Positions 45,457 through 54,810 of a DNA stretch of 64,000 nt are shown here, in pieces. The DNA is from Halomonas faecis (lineage in GTDB: Bacteria; Pseudomonadota; Gammaproteobacteria; Pseudomonadales; Halomonadaceae). The stretch's first letter is position 1. Each line of letters starts with the position of its first letter. The notes under the pieces are model-generated. The model had not been told where the DNA came from and made no database searches. It was given only the letters and a program-made list of their open reading frames with translations. The translations under genes were made by a program, and so were the position numbers. The stretch spans positions 62,001 to 126,000 of the forward strand of contig NZ_JAACZO010000058.1 in assembly GCF_010993975.1 (NCBI RefSeq), written 5' to 3'.

Positions 45457-46557
45457 ATGACCCACAACGACGAGATGATTCCCGAACGCCCGGCGCCGCG
45501 CCTGACGGTGGGGCCGCTGGCCTGGCTGCGGGCCAACCTGTTCAGCGGTCCGGTGAACAGTCTCTTCACCCTGCTCGGGCTCTACCTGCTCTACGTGCTG
45601 CTCACCCCGGCGATCCAGTGGGCGCTCATCGACGCCGACTGGATCGGCACCAGCCGCGACGATTGCTCGCGGGAGGGGGCCTGCTGGGTGTTCGTCAATG
45701 CGCGCCTCGGCCAGTTCATCTACGGCCTCTACCCGGGCGACGAGATCTGGCGTATCAATGTGATGTTCGCCACCTTTGCGGCACTGCTGGCTTGGTTGGC
45801 CATTCCACGGCTGCCGTTCAAGCGCTGGGTGGCGCAGGTCACCCTGTTGGTCTTCCCGGTGTTCGCCTACGTACTGCTCTATGGCGGGCACTTCGGGCTG
45901 CCCGTGGTGGAGACGCACCGCTGGGGCGGGCTATCGCTGACCCTGATCCTGGCTACGGTGGGCATGGTGGCAGCCCTGCCCATAGGGATCGTGCTGGCAC
46001 TGGGGCGGCGCTCGCAGATGCCCATCGTGCGCAGCGTCTGCGTGGTGTTCATCGAATTCTGGCGCGGCGTGCCGCTGATCACCATTCTGTTCATGGCCTC
46101 GGTGATGCTGCCGCTGTTCCTGCCCACCGGCATGAGCATCGACCGTCTGGTGCGGGCGCTGATCGGCATCACCCTGTTCCAGAGCGCCTACATGGCCGAA
46201 GTGGTGCGCGGAGGCCTGCAGGCCATTCCCAGAGGACAGGAGGAGGCTGCAGCGGCCCTGGGCATGGGCTACTGGCATCGCATGGGCCTGATCGTGCTGC
46301 CCCAGGCGCTGAAGATGATGATCCCGGGAATCGTGAATACGTTCATCTCGCTGTTCAAGGACACCACCCTGGTGATGATCATCGGCCTGTTCGACCTGCT
46401 GGGCATCGTGCAGGCGGCACTATCCGATTCACGCTGGCTGGGCTTCGCCGTCGAGGGCTATGTCTTCGCGGCGCTGATGTTCTGGATCTTCTGTTTCAGC
46501 ATGTCGCGCTACAGCCAGTATCTGGAGCGCAAGCTGCACACGGGGCATAAGCGATAA
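45457..46557 (+). CDS. aapM: General amino-acid ABC transporter permease AapM
   Basis: This 366-residue protein has about eight membrane segments. Like AapM/BztC it has an N-terminal extension with a two-cysteine loop ([12 protein letters not shown]) before the core. The core has [27 protein letters not shown] and the EAA loop [26 protein letters not shown]. It pairs with AapQ. Confidence 0.9.
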   Translation: MTHNDEMIPERPAPRLTVGPLAWLRANLFSGPVNSLFTLLGLYLLYVLLTPAIQWALIDADWIGTSRDDCSREGACWVFVNARLGQFIYGLYPGDEIWRINVMFATFAALLAWLAIPRLPFKRWVAQVTLLVFPVFAYVLLYGGHFGLPVVETHRWGGLSLTLILATVGMVAALPIGIVLALGRRSQMPIVRSVCVVFIEFWRGVPLITILFMASVMLPLFLPTGMSIDRLVRALIGITLFQSAYMAEVVRGGLQAIPRGQEEAAAALGMGYWHRMGLIVLPQALKMMIPGIVNTFISLFKDTTLVMIIGLFDLLGIVQAALSDSRWLGFAVEGYVFAALMFWIFCFSMSRYSQYLERKLHTGHKR

Positions 46558-46595
46558 CGCCGCGCCAAGCGCTACCCAAACGAGGAATGACAACG

Positions 46596-47369
46596 ATGAG
46601 TGAACAGGCAATCGATTCTCAGGCCGGCGCGGCGACCTCCATGGTCGAGATGCGCGGCGTCAACAAGTGGTTCGGCGACTTTCATGTGCTGCGCGACATC
46701 GACCTGGAGGTGAGTCGTGGCGAGCGCATCGTCATCTGCGGGCCTTCGGGGTCCGGCAAATCGACGCTGATCCGTTGCATCAATCACCTGGAGGAGCACC
46801 AGCAGGGCGAGATCGTAGTGGGTGGTGTGCCGTTGACCCAGGACGTCAAGCGCATCGAGCAGATACGGCGCAGCGTCGGCATGGTTTTCCAGCACTTCAA
46901 TCTGTTTCCCCACCTCACGGTGCTGGAGAACTGCTGCCTGTCGCCCATGTGGGTGCAGAAGAAGCCACGTCGCGAGGCGGAAGCCCAGGCCATGCAGTAC
47001 CTGGAGCGCGTGCAGATCGCCGAGCAGGCCAGGAAGTATCCGGGGCAGCTATCCGGCGGCCAGCAGCAGCGCGTGGCCATTGCCCGCTCGCTGTGCATGC
47101 ATCCCGAGGTGATGCTCTTCGATGAGCCCACCTCGGCGTTGGATCCGGAAATGATCAAGGAGGTGCTCGATGTGATGGTCGAGCTGGCCCACGATGGCAT
47201 GACCATGCTCTGCGTGACCCACGAGATGGGGTTTGCCAAGACCGTGGCGGATCGGGTGATCTTCATGGATCAGGGCCAGATCATCGAGGAGAACGCGCCC
47301 GACCCCTTCTTCAACGATCCGCAGTCGGAGCGTACGCAGTTGTTCCTCAGTCAGATTCTCGGTCACTGA
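46596..47369 (+). CDS. aapP: General amino-acid ABC transporter ATPase AapP
   Basis: This 257-residue ATPase is read from ATG 46596, which is better spaced from GAGGA than the ATG 9 nt earlier. It has Walker [10 protein letters not shown], signature [15 protein letters not shown], Walker [13 protein letters not shown] and the switch histidine in [10 protein letters not shown]. It closes the aap operon and powers uptake. The gene behind it converges 6 nt later. Confidence 0.95.
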   Translation: MSEQAIDSQAGAATSMVEMRGVNKWFGDFHVLRDIDLEVSRGERIVICGPSGSGKSTLIRCINHLEEHQQGEIVVGGVPLTQDVKRIEQIRRSVGMVFQHFNLFPHLTVLENCCLSPMWVQKKPRREAEAQAMQYLERVQIAEQARKYPGQLSGGQQQRVAIARSLCMHPEVMLFDEPTSALDPEMIKEVLDVMVELAHDGMTMLCVTHEMGFAKTVADRVIFMDQGQIIEENAPDPFFNDPQSERTQLFLSQILGH

Positions 47370-47375
47370 GGCGGA

Positions 47376-48872
47376 TTAGTCGGCGGTGGGCTCCATTCTG
47401 GCGTCGCCGCCGGCCAGGTCGGATAGCTGCCAGTAGCCCACCGCGCGGTTGCGGCCGGCGTGCTTGGCGGCGTAGAGCGCCTGGTCGGCCTGGGCAATGG
47501 CCAGCGTATGGCCGTGGCGCCGTGTCGAAGCGTTGGGCAGGCTGGCAATGCCCAGGCTGACGGTAATGGGAATCGTCAGGGCGGTCTCGGCCTCGAGCTG
47601 AAAGGGAGCGTCGGCGATGCACGTGCGCAGACGTTCGGCGATCTGCAACACTTCCGGCTGCGCCAGTCCGCTCACCACGATGACGAACTCTTCGCCGCCC
47701 AGCCGGGCCAGGCCGTCATGGGCGCGTAGCTCACCGCCGAGTCGCTGGGCCAGCAGGCGCAGCAGCGCATCGCCGGCGGGATGGCCGTGGCGGTCGTTGA
47801 CCGGCTTGAAGTGGTCGATGTCGAGCAGCAGCAGGTGGTGGGGCGCATGGTCGTCGACCAGGGTCTCGTCGAGGTGTCGCCACAGCCCACGGCGGTTCAG
47901 CGTACCGGTGAGCTCGTCGTATTCGGCGGCCACCAGGGCACGTTCCTCGCCCTGCTTGCGCTGGCTGACGTCGATGATCAGTCCCGCCAGGCTCTGTGCG
48001 TTCTGACTGGGGCCCCTGACCACCTCGGCAACGATCTCGTGCCAGCGCGTTTCGCCTCGTTCGGTGATCAGGCGCACATCGAGACGCCAGCTACAGGAAG
48101 TGCTGCACAGGCAGCGTCGCAGCCGTTGCCAGAGACGCTGACGATCTTCGCGGGCGATGTGGGCCAGCAGGCGGCGTATGGGCAACCGGGCGTAATCGTC
48201 CGGGTAGCCCAGGGTGCGCAGCAGCGCGCGGGAGCACCAGGTGGCACCGCTGCGCGGGTCGACCTCCCAGATGCCGCAGTCGGTGACGCGCTGGAAGAGC
48301 TCGATCTGGCGGCGCCGGCTGGTGAGCTGCTGCCGGTAGATGGCCGAGGCGATCAGCTCGGTGGCCACGCGCAGCGCCTGCAGGCCGGTACCCTGCCAGT
48401 CGAGGGGGCGTTCGCAGTCGTCGATGCCCAGGGTGCCCCACCATCGACCGTTGACCATGATCGGTACGGTGACCATGGAGCGGATGGCCTGGCTCTCGAG
48501 ATTCTGGCGCAACGGACCTGCTGGCATGGCTTCGACGACGAAGCCGTGTGCCTCGCCGCGCTGTCGAGCGGCCACCATTTCCCGGTAGATCGGATCGTCG
48601 AAGAAAGTCGTGAAGAAGCGAAAGCGCTTCTGAGTGAGTTGGCGGTAACGCGGCTGGGACGCCCATTCGAAGACGTAGTCCTGTACCACGGCGTCGTCCT
48701 GCAGCTCGATGGTCTGGAATATCCATATCCGGCTGGCGCCGCAGGCCTCACCCAGGTAGGCAAGCAGGCGGTCGACGCCGTCGCCCCAGAAGCGCGGCTC
48801 CATCACGGCCTGACTGCCGCTGGCCAGAGCAGCGAGCAGGCGGGGCGCATCCGGGGCGATGGGGTCCGGCAT
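47376..48872 (-). CDS. GAF-PAS-GGDEF diguanylate cyclase
   Basis: This 498-residue protein has no signal peptide. The first 180 residues look like a GAF domain (YLGEACGASRIWIFQ, AIRSMVTVPIMVNGRWWGTLGIDD), followed by a PAS domain (FQRVTDCGIWEVDPRSGATW) and a GGDEF domain with LARLGGEEFVIVVS. The RxxD inhibitory site (RAHD) lies five residues upstream. It should synthesise c-di-GMP in the cytoplasm. It is convergent with aapP. Confidence 0.86.
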   Translation of the reverse strand: MPDPIAPDAPRLLAALASGSQAVMEPRFWGDGVDRLLAYLGEACGASRIWIFQTIELQDDAVVQDYVFEWASQPRYRQLTQKRFRFFTTFFDDPIYREMVAARQRGEAHGFVVEAMPAGPLRQNLESQAIRSMVTVPIMVNGRWWGTLGIDDCERPLDWQGTGLQALRVATELIASAIYRQQLTSRRRQIELFQRVTDCGIWEVDPRSGATWCSRALLRTLGYPDDYARLPIRRLLAHIAREDRQRLWQRLRRCLCSTSCSWRLDVRLITERGETRWHEIVAEVVRGPSQNAQSLAGLIIDVSQRKQGEERALVAAEYDELTGTLNRRGLWRHLDETLVDDHAPHHLLLLDIDHFKPVNDRHGHPAGDALLRLLAQRLGGELRAHDGLARLGGEEFVIVVSGLAQPEVLQIAERLRTCIADAPFQLEAETALTIPITVSLGIASLPNASTRRHGHTLAIAQADQALYAAKHAGRNRAVGYWQLSDLAGGDARMEPTAD

Positions 48873-48915
48873 GAGGGGGCTCGTCCTTGGGCATTGCCTC
48901 GATGATACTCATCGG

Positions 48916-49479
48916 CTACGCCAAGGCAATGACGTTTGCCGGCATCAGCGGTCGACGATCACGGTGCTGCGTCAACGGTCGCTGCTCGATCGCGGTAAGC
49001 AGGATCTGCAACGGATCCCCGTGGCTGACCAGCAGTACGGTTTCCTGGCGATACTCGCGCTCCAGGGCATCGATCACGGCGACCATGCGTTCCGCCACGC
49101 TCGTCACGCTTTCGACGCCGAAATCGCAGTGATCGGGGTCTCGGGCATCGTGCTCCCAAATCGTGGGGTAGCGGTCGTCGGGTTCGCCTTCCAGGTTGCC
49201 GAAGTCACGCTCTCGCAGGCGGAGATCCGGGTGCGCAGTGAGGCCGAAGCGGGCGGCGATCCGCGCCGCGGTCTCGGTGGTGCGCAGGAAATCCGAATGC
49301 CAGAGACGGGTGGGAGCGGGCCAACGCCAGTCGTCGACCAGTCGTGCGAGCTGTGCATGCCCCTCCGGTGACAGGCCGTAGGCTTCCAGCCCATGCTGCG
49401 GACGGCTGACGATCACCCCCTGCGCATTGGCTTCGCTATGGCCATGGCGCATGAGAAGGTAGCGGTTGCGGCGTCGGAT
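48916..49479 (-). CDS. Histidine phosphatase family protein
   Basis: This 187-residue product is read from GTG 49479, with GGGAG upstream; ATG 49506 would add nine residues. It opens with YLLMRHGHSEANAQG, the catalytic RHG motif with the phospho-accepting histidine, and has the second histidine in VLLVSHGDPLQ. TETAARIAARFG is typical of phosphoglycerate-mutase-like phosphatases. The substrate cannot be told from sequence. It is divergent from phnD. Confidence 0.85.
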   Translation of the reverse strand: MRRRNRYLLMRHGHSEANAQGVIVSRPQHGLEAYGLSPEGHAQLARLVDDWRWPAPTRLWHSDFLRTTETAARIAARFGLTAHPDLRLRERDFGNLEGEPDDRYPTIWEHDARDPDHCDFGVESVTSVAERMVAVIDALEREYRQETVLLVSHGDPLQILLTAIEQRPLTQHRDRRPLMPANVIALA

Positions 49480-49664
49480 CACAGCGTGAAATCTCCCGTT
49501 TGACATGGAATTGTCATGTTACCTAGATTGAAACAAGGCTTTCGCATGCGAGCATGGCATGCGGTTTCGTGTTCGATTTCGCACAGACGGTCGGCCGCTG
49601 CATCCGGCGCCTATCGGCTAATGTAACGAAGTGAGTTCAACAACAACAGATAGAGAGGCACGCC

Positions 49665-50666
49665 ATGACTTCCCATCCGGTTTTTCTCAAGCGCATACCG
49701 GGCGCGCTGTCTTACGTATCGCTGTGCTCCCTGACCCTTCTGCTGTCATCGGCGGCAATGGCTCAGGAGGACTGCCCGCGAGGCGATCTGGACGACATCT
49801 ACTGCGATCGGGATGGCGACCTGGTTGCCGACCAGCCAGCGGATGAATCGCAGTGGGTCGATCCCGACACGCTGATCTTCGCCTATACGCCGGTGGAGGA
49901 TCCGGCCATCTATGCCGATATCTGGCAGCCCTTCATCGATCACCTCGAGGAGGTCACCGAGCGTGACGTGCGCTTCTTCGCCGTGCAGTCCAACTCGGCG
50001 CAGGTAGAGGCGATGCGCAGCGGGCGTCTGCACATCGCCGGCTTCTCCACTGGGCCGACGCCCTTTGCGGTCAACCTGGCCGGCGCCGTGCCCTTCGCGC
50101 TGATGGGCTCCGACGACGGCCAGTTCGGCTACACCTTGCAGCTCTACACTCACGTGGACTCCGACATCCACGAGATCGAAGATCTCAAGGGCAAGCGCGT
50201 GGCGCACACCTCACCCACGTCCAATTCCGGCAATCAGGCGCCCCGGGCCTTGTTCCCCGAAGAGGGGATCGTGCCCGACGAGGACTACGAAGTGATCTAC
50301 TCCGGCAGCCACGATCAATCGATGCTCGGGGTGGTGGCGCGCGACTACGACGCCGCGCCGGTGGCCTCCGAGGTGGTCGAGCGCATGGCCGATCGCGATC
50401 TCTACGATCCGGATGACGTACGGCTTCTCTATGAGTCCGATCGTTTCCCGACCACTTCTTACACCTACGCCCACGACCTGCATCCGGACCTGGTCGACAA
50501 GATCGAAGAGGCCTTCTTCTCCTTCGAGTTCGCCGGTACCGAGCTGGGCGAGGAGTTCGATGGTGTCGAGAAGTTCATCCCCATCAACTACCAGGAGCAC
50601 TGGAAGGTCATCCGCACCATCCAGGAAGCCAACGGGGTCGAGTACACGCCCGACAACCTCGAGTGA
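49665..50666 (+). CDS. phnD: Phosphonate/phosphite-type ABC transporter binding protein
   Basis: This 333-residue product has a signal peptide (LSYVSLCSLTLLLSSAAMA). The PhnD domain contains RSGRLHIAGFSTGPTPFAVN, DLKGKRVAHTSPTSNSGNQAPRAL and VIYSGSHDQSMLGVVARDYDAA. Between them and the signal lies a short calcium-site-like loop (YCDRDGDLVADQP) with paired cysteines, not part of typical PhnD. It heads a four-gene operon phnD-C-E-E. No phosphonate catabolic genes are adjacent, so the substrate is inferred. Confidence 0.88.
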   Translation: MTSHPVFLKRIPGALSYVSLCSLTLLLSSAAMAQEDCPRGDLDDIYCDRDGDLVADQPADESQWVDPDTLIFAYTPVEDPAIYADIWQPFIDHLEEVTERDVRFFAVQSNSAQVEAMRSGRLHIAGFSTGPTPFAVNLAGAVPFALMGSDDGQFGYTLQLYTHVDSDIHEIEDLKGKRVAHTSPTSNSGNQAPRALFPEEGIVPDEDYEVIYSGSHDQSMLGVVARDYDAAPVASEVVERMADRDLYDPDDVRLLYESDRFPTTSYTYAHDLHPDLVDKIEEAFFSFEFAGTELGEEFDGVEKFIPINYQEHWKVIRTIQEANGVEYTPDNLE

Positions 50667-50744
50667 GGCGTTCCTTCGATGCCGGCAGCCGCCCGATGGC
50701 GGCTGCCGGCGAGCTTTCGTCTGCGTATCAGTCCGGATACTTTC

Positions 50745-51563
50745 ATGCTAGAAATTTCCAACCTGACCAAGCGCTACGGTCGTGATGCTCCGGTACTCGA
50801 AGGGCTCGACCTGACGGTTGAAGGCAATAGCGTGGTGGCCATCGTTGGCGCCTCGGGTGCCGGCAAGAGCACGATGCTGCGCTGCATAAACCGCCTGGTC
50901 GAGCCCACGTCCGGCTCGATCAAGCTCAACGGCAGCGAGCTCGTCACCCTCAAGGGTGCCGCCCTGCGCCAGGCCCGGCGCAAAATCGGCATGGTCTTTC
51001 AGGGCTTCAATCTCATCGATCGGTTAACGGTGATGGAGAACGTGCTGGCCGGCCGGCTCGGCTACGTCAATCTCTACCAGGCGGTCACGCGGCGCTATCC
51101 TCAGGCTGACATCGACCGCGCTTTTTCTCTGCTCGAGCGGGTGGAGATCGCCCATTATGCCAACAAGCGGGCAGACGCTCTGTCCGGTGGCGAACGCCAG
51201 CGCGTCGGCGTGGTACGCGCACTGATGCAGGAGCCGGAGATCCTGCTCGCTGACGAGCCGACGGCATCGCTCGACCCGCGCACCTCCGAACAGATCATGC
51301 GGCTCTTGCAGAGCCTGGCCAGTGAGCTGTCGTTGCCGGTACTCATCAACATCCACAACGTCGCTCAGGCCAAGGCGTATACCGAACGCATCGTCGGGCT
51401 GCGCCACGGGAAGATGATCTTCGACGGCGCGCCCGAGGATTTCACCAAGGAGGCGCTGGACGCCATCTATGGCGGCATCGAAGCGCCCGACGACGAGCTG
51501 ATCGAGACGTCGACAGCGGTCCCGCGCCACGGCGCTCGGGGGGTGGCGCATGACTCGTTCTAG
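50745..51563 (+). CDS. phnC: Phosphonate ABC transporter ATP-binding protein
   Basis: This 272-residue ATPase is read from ATG 50745 (MLEISNLTKRYG). It has Walker A GASGAGKS, signature LSGGERQRVGVVRAL and Walker B ILLADEPTASLD. Its stop overlaps the next gene by 14 nt, indicating translational coupling. It energises phosphonate or phosphite uptake by PhnDE. Confidence 0.93.
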   Translation: MLEISNLTKRYGRDAPVLEGLDLTVEGNSVVAIVGASGAGKSTMLRCINRLVEPTSGSIKLNGSELVTLKGAALRQARRKIGMVFQGFNLIDRLTVMENVLAGRLGYVNLYQAVTRRYPQADIDRAFSLLERVEIAHYANKRADALSGGERQRVGVVRALMQEPEILLADEPTASLDPRTSEQIMRLLQSLASELSLPVLINIHNVAQAKAYTERIVGLRHGKMIFDGAPEDFTKEALDAIYGGIEAPDDELIETSTAVPRHGARGVAHDSF

Positions 51564-52368
51564 TCCTGCCTCCTCGACGGCCGAGCGACGAACGTGGCGC
51601 AAGCCGCCCTTCATCGCCAACTCCTGGTTGCGCTACGGCCTGTGGATAGTGGTGGTGGCCTATCTCGTCTGGGCGCTGGGCTCGCTGCCGTTCAACTGGG
51701 AGCGCATTGCCGAAGGCCTGCCGCGCGCTGCGCGGATCTTCGGTGGCGGTTTCCCGCCCAGCTTCGAGCGTGCCGACCTGCTCTTCACCGGCTTCAAGGA
51801 GAGCCTGCAGATCGCCATTCTGGCGACGCTGCTCGGGGTCATGCTCTCGATTCCCTTCGCGGTGATGGCCGCGCGCAACCTGGCTCCACGCCCCGTTTAT
51901 CTGCTGGGGCGTGGGGTGATCATCGTCTCGCGCAGCTTCCATCCGGTGATCGTGGCAATCCTGTTCGTGGCGGCGGTGGGTTTCGGCCCACTGGCCGGCA
52001 TCCTGACGCTGACTCTCTACTCCATCGGGTTCGTCGGTAAGCTGCTTGCTGAGGAAATCGAGGAGATCGACTGGGGGCAGGTCGAGGCGATGAAGGCTAC
52101 GGGGGCGGGTTACTTCGCGACCCTGGTCTATGCGGTCTTTCCGCAGATCCTGCCGCGCCAGGTCGGGCTCTCCATGTACCAGCTGGACAGCAACCTGCGC
52201 GCCTCGGCGGTAGTGGGCATCGTCGGTGCCGGCGGCATCGGCGGCACCCTGATGAACGCCTTCGGACGCTATGACTACGACTTCGCTTTCGCCATCCTGC
52301 TGGTGATCATCGCGGTGATCCTGGTCAGCGAAGGCGTCAGCGGCTGGGTAAGGAAGCAGATATGGTAG
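51550..52368 (+). CDS. phnE: Phosphonate ABC transporter permease (first PhnE)
   Basis: This 272-residue membrane protein has about six segments and the EAA-type loop EVEAMKATGAGYFATLVYAVFPQIL in slightly altered spelling (QVEAMKATG). The conserved GLSMYQLDSNLRASAVVGIVGAGGIGG near the C-terminus is characteristic of PhnE. It overlaps phnC by 14 nt and the next permease by 7 nt. Confidence 0.9.
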   Translation: MTRSSPASSTAERRTWRKPPFIANSWLRYGLWIVVVAYLVWALGSLPFNWERIAEGLPRAARIFGGGFPPSFERADLLFTGFKESLQIAILATLLGVMLSIPFAVMAARNLAPRPVYLLGRGVIIVSRSFHPVIVAILFVAAVGFGPLAGILTLTLYSIGFVGKLLAEEIEEIDWGQVEAMKATGAGYFATLVYAVFPQILPRQVGLSMYQLDSNLRASAVVGIVGAGGIGGTLMNAFGRYDYDFAFAILLVIIAVILVSEGVSGWVRKQIW

Positions 52369-53171
52369 ACAAGTCGTCCACCGTGGAAGGACGCGTCTGG
52401 CAGCGCTACGCTGGCCGCCAGCGCCTGATTCGCTACGTCGTGCTGCTGCTGTCGATGATGGTGCTCTACTGGGCGGTCAGCGACATCGACATCTTCTGGC
52501 CCTGGGTGTGGGATGCGCCCAATCAGATCGGCAGTCTCGGTGCACGCATGTGGCCGCCCGATCCGAGCGGTCTCGGCGAGATCGTGGCGGCGCTGCTCGA
52601 GACGGTGCACATCGCCACTCTGGCCACGGCAATGACCCTTTTCGTGGCCCTGCCGGTCTCTTACATCGCGGCTCAGAACACCACTCCCAATCGGGCCTGC
52701 CTGTGGTTGGGCCGCTTCATTCTGGTGGCCAGTCGTTCGGTGAACACCATCATCTGGGCGCTGCTGTTCGTGGCGATTTTCGGCCCGGGCGTGCTCGCCG
52801 GGATACTCGCCATCATGTTCCGTTCCATCGGCTTCGTCGGCAAGCTGATGGGCGAGGCCATCGAGGAGATCGACCGTCGGCCGGTGGAGGCCATGCAAGC
52901 CACCGGGGCCAGCAAGGCCAAGGTGATCGCCTATGCCGTGGTGCCCCAGGTGATGCCGGCGTTCTTTGCCATCATCATCCTGCGCTGGGACATCAACATC
53001 CGTGAATCCACGGTACTGGGGCTGGTCGGTGCCGGCGGCATCGGGGTGATCCTGCAGGGCGCCATCGATACCTTCGCCTGGCCGACGGTCGCCACCATCC
53101 TGATTGCCATCATTACCCTGGTGTTGCTGGGCGAGGCCGTCACCAGCGTGCTGCGCCGCAAGGTGATATGA
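52362..53171 (+). CDS. phnE: Phosphonate ABC transporter permease (second PhnE)
   Basis: This 269-residue permease is related to the upstream gene, with VEAMQATGASKAKVIAYAVVPQVM and ILRWDINIRESTVLGLVGAGGIGV. The two probably form a heterodimeric channel. Its ATG overlaps the previous gene by 7 nt. It ends the operon. Confidence 0.9.
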   Translation: MVDKSSTVEGRVWQRYAGRQRLIRYVVLLLSMMVLYWAVSDIDIFWPWVWDAPNQIGSLGARMWPPDPSGLGEIVAALLETVHIATLATAMTLFVALPVSYIAAQNTTPNRACLWLGRFILVASRSVNTIIWALLFVAIFGPGVLAGILAIMFRSIGFVGKLMGEAIEEIDRRPVEAMQATGASKAKVIAYAVVPQVMPAFFAIIILRWDINIRESTVLGLVGAGGIGVILQGAIDTFAWPTVATILIAIITLVLLGEAVTSVLRRKVI

Positions 53172-53268
53172 CGGTTGACCGCCCGATGCCCCCTTGCCAA
53201 TGTTGAAGAGGATGAAGCCGGTCGCCGGGCCTGGCCGGTTTCCCCATCAACCCGCATGAGGAGTGGCT

Positions 53269-53697
53269 ATGACAACGTACATCGTGGTGGCCGACCAAGC
53301 CCGGGCGCGCGTATTCACGCGCGATGCCCTCAAGCTGGAAGAGCGGCAGAGTCTGGTGCATGCCGAAGGGCGCCTTCATGAGGGCGACCTGGTGACGGAC
53401 CGTGGCGGCGACGTGCATGAGTCGACGTCGACCACCGCCCGCTCGGCGGGTGGGGAGAGCGTGGCAACGCAGCACCATGCCGAGCTCTTCGCCAAGGAGG
53501 TTGCCGAATGCATTTACCGCGCGCGGGTGGACAACAGTCTGGAAAAGCTGATCCTGGTGGCGCCACCGCGATTTCTGGGGCTGTTGCGTGACAAGCTGGA
53601 TGGTCCTTCCCGCAAATTGATCATCCACACCCTGGCCAAGGACCTTTCCAAGGCTAGCCTCGCCGATATCCAGCAAGCCGTCAGCGACATGCGCTGA
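53269..53697 (+). CDS. Host-attachment-family protein
   Basis: This 142-residue protein is read from ATG 53269 with GAGGAG upstream. It has TTYIVVADQARARVFTRD at the start and a KLILVAPPRFLGLLRDKL strand, the core of the baeRF/host-attachment family, named from an Agrobacterium mutant phenotype but of unclear biochemistry and related to release-factor-like folds. The middle is polar (DRGGDVHESTSTTA). It follows phnE by 97 nt. Confidence 0.82.
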   Translation: MTTYIVVADQARARVFTRDALKLEERQSLVHAEGRLHEGDLVTDRGGDVHESTSTTARSAGGESVATQHHAELFAKEVAECIYRARVDNSLEKLILVAPPRFLGLLRDKLDGPSRKLIIHTLAKDLSKASLADIQQAVSDMR

Positions 53698-53741
53698 TCC
53701 TCTGGCCGTGGCCCGGCGTCGTCGCGTCGGGCTGCTTTCTC

Positions 53742-54668
53742 CTACGGTACGGACGGCAGATCGATCTCGTCGCTGCGCTTCACGCCTTCCGTCATTTGGC
53801 GGCACAGGCGGAGGAATTCGCGCATGCCGGTAGCCAGGTACTTGTGGCGGTGCCAGATGAAGGCGAACTGTCGGCTCAGGTCCAGTTCGGGGGTGTGGAT
53901 GGGGACCAGGCTGCCGCGGCGAAAGGCGTCGCGCAGCGCCAGTTTCGACACGCAGCCGATGCCCAGTCCCGACTCCACGGCCCGCTTGATGCCCTCGGTA
54001 TGCTCCAGCTCCAGCAAGACGTTGAAGCGCCCACGGCGATGGCGCGCCGCCTGCTCAAGGGTCAGGCGCGTCCCCGAGCCCTGCTCGCGCATGATCCACG
54101 CCTCGCGCAGTAGCCGATCGAGCTCTATCGGCCCCTGACCGGCGAGCCGGTGGCGGGGAGAGCAGAACACCGCCAGTTCGTCCTCGACCCAGGGCTGGGT
54201 GACCACGTCGTCTTCCTCGCAGCGTCCCTCGATCAGGCCGAGATCGAGCTGGTGATGACGCACGCTGTCGATGATGGCACGCGTGTTGCGCACCGAGAGG
54301 CGCACCCGGCTGCCGGGATGGCGCTGCATGAAGTCACTGATCAATAGGGTGGCCAGGTAGTTGCCGATGGTCAGAGTGGCGCCCACATCCAGCGAGCCGA
54401 TGCCCTGCTGGCCATGCAGCAGCTCCTCGACTTCCTCGGCACGGTCGAGCAGAGCGACTGCCTTGGGCAGCAGCTGAAAGCCGAGGGCGTTGAGCTTGAG
54501 GCGCTTGCCGATGCGGTCGAGCAGGCGGCAGTCGAACTGGCGTTCCAGCTCGGCCAGCGCCGTGCTGGTGGCGGACTGGGAGAGTGCCAGGGCGCGTGCG
54601 GCGTGGGAGACGCTTTCGTGCTGGGCCACGGCCACGAAGACTTCCAGCTGGCGCAGAGTGAAATGCAT
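53742..54668 (-). CDS. finR: LysR-type regulator, FinR-like
   Basis: This 308-residue LysR protein has HFTLRQLEVFVAVAQHESVSHAARALALSQSATSTAL at the N-terminus. It lies divergent from fpr, the arrangement of finR/fpr in Pseudomonas, where FinR activates fpr in response to superoxide. The sequence also resembles YeiE, so the name depends partly on context. A 17-bp perfect dyad sits 21 nt before its start and may be its operator. The effector domain has no obvious cysteine pair. Confidence 0.72.
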   Translation of the reverse strand: MHFTLRQLEVFVAVAQHESVSHAARALALSQSATSTALAELERQFDCRLLDRIGKRLKLNALGFQLLPKAVALLDRAEEVEELLHGQQGIGSLDVGATLTIGNYLATLLISDFMQRHPGSRVRLSVRNTRAIIDSVRHHQLDLGLIEGRCEEDDVVTQPWVEDELAVFCSPRHRLAGQGPIELDRLLREAWIMREQGSGTRLTLEQAARHRRGRFNVLLELEHTEGIKRAVESGLGIGCVSKLALRDAFRRGSLVPIHTPELDLSRQFAFIWHRHKYLATGMREFLRLCRQMTEGVKRSDEIDLPSVP

Positions 54669-54688
54669 GCCCCCTCCCGGTGGTTATC

Positions 54689-54705
54689 TATCTATAGTAT
54701 AGATA
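54689..54705. promoter_or_regulatory. Candidate FinR operator
   Basis: TATCTATA, one central G, TATAGATA form a perfect dyad with 8-bp arms. It lies between the divergent finR and fpr starts, nearer to finR. The symmetric A/T-rich form with a T-rich and A-rich end suits a LysR-type site. Confidence 0.6.
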
Positions 54706-54810
54706 AACGATATCCATACAATTCAATTAACAGATAAATACGGATCTCTTAGAATCCTCGATACACTTTTTAGGTGGCGTTATTCGCCAATAGAATATCG
54801 AGGAGCCGGC

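Noticed and set aside
44184..46550. Long open frames overlapping aapQ/aapM on both strands
   Set aside because: They mirror the codon structure of the real permease genes and lack domain content.
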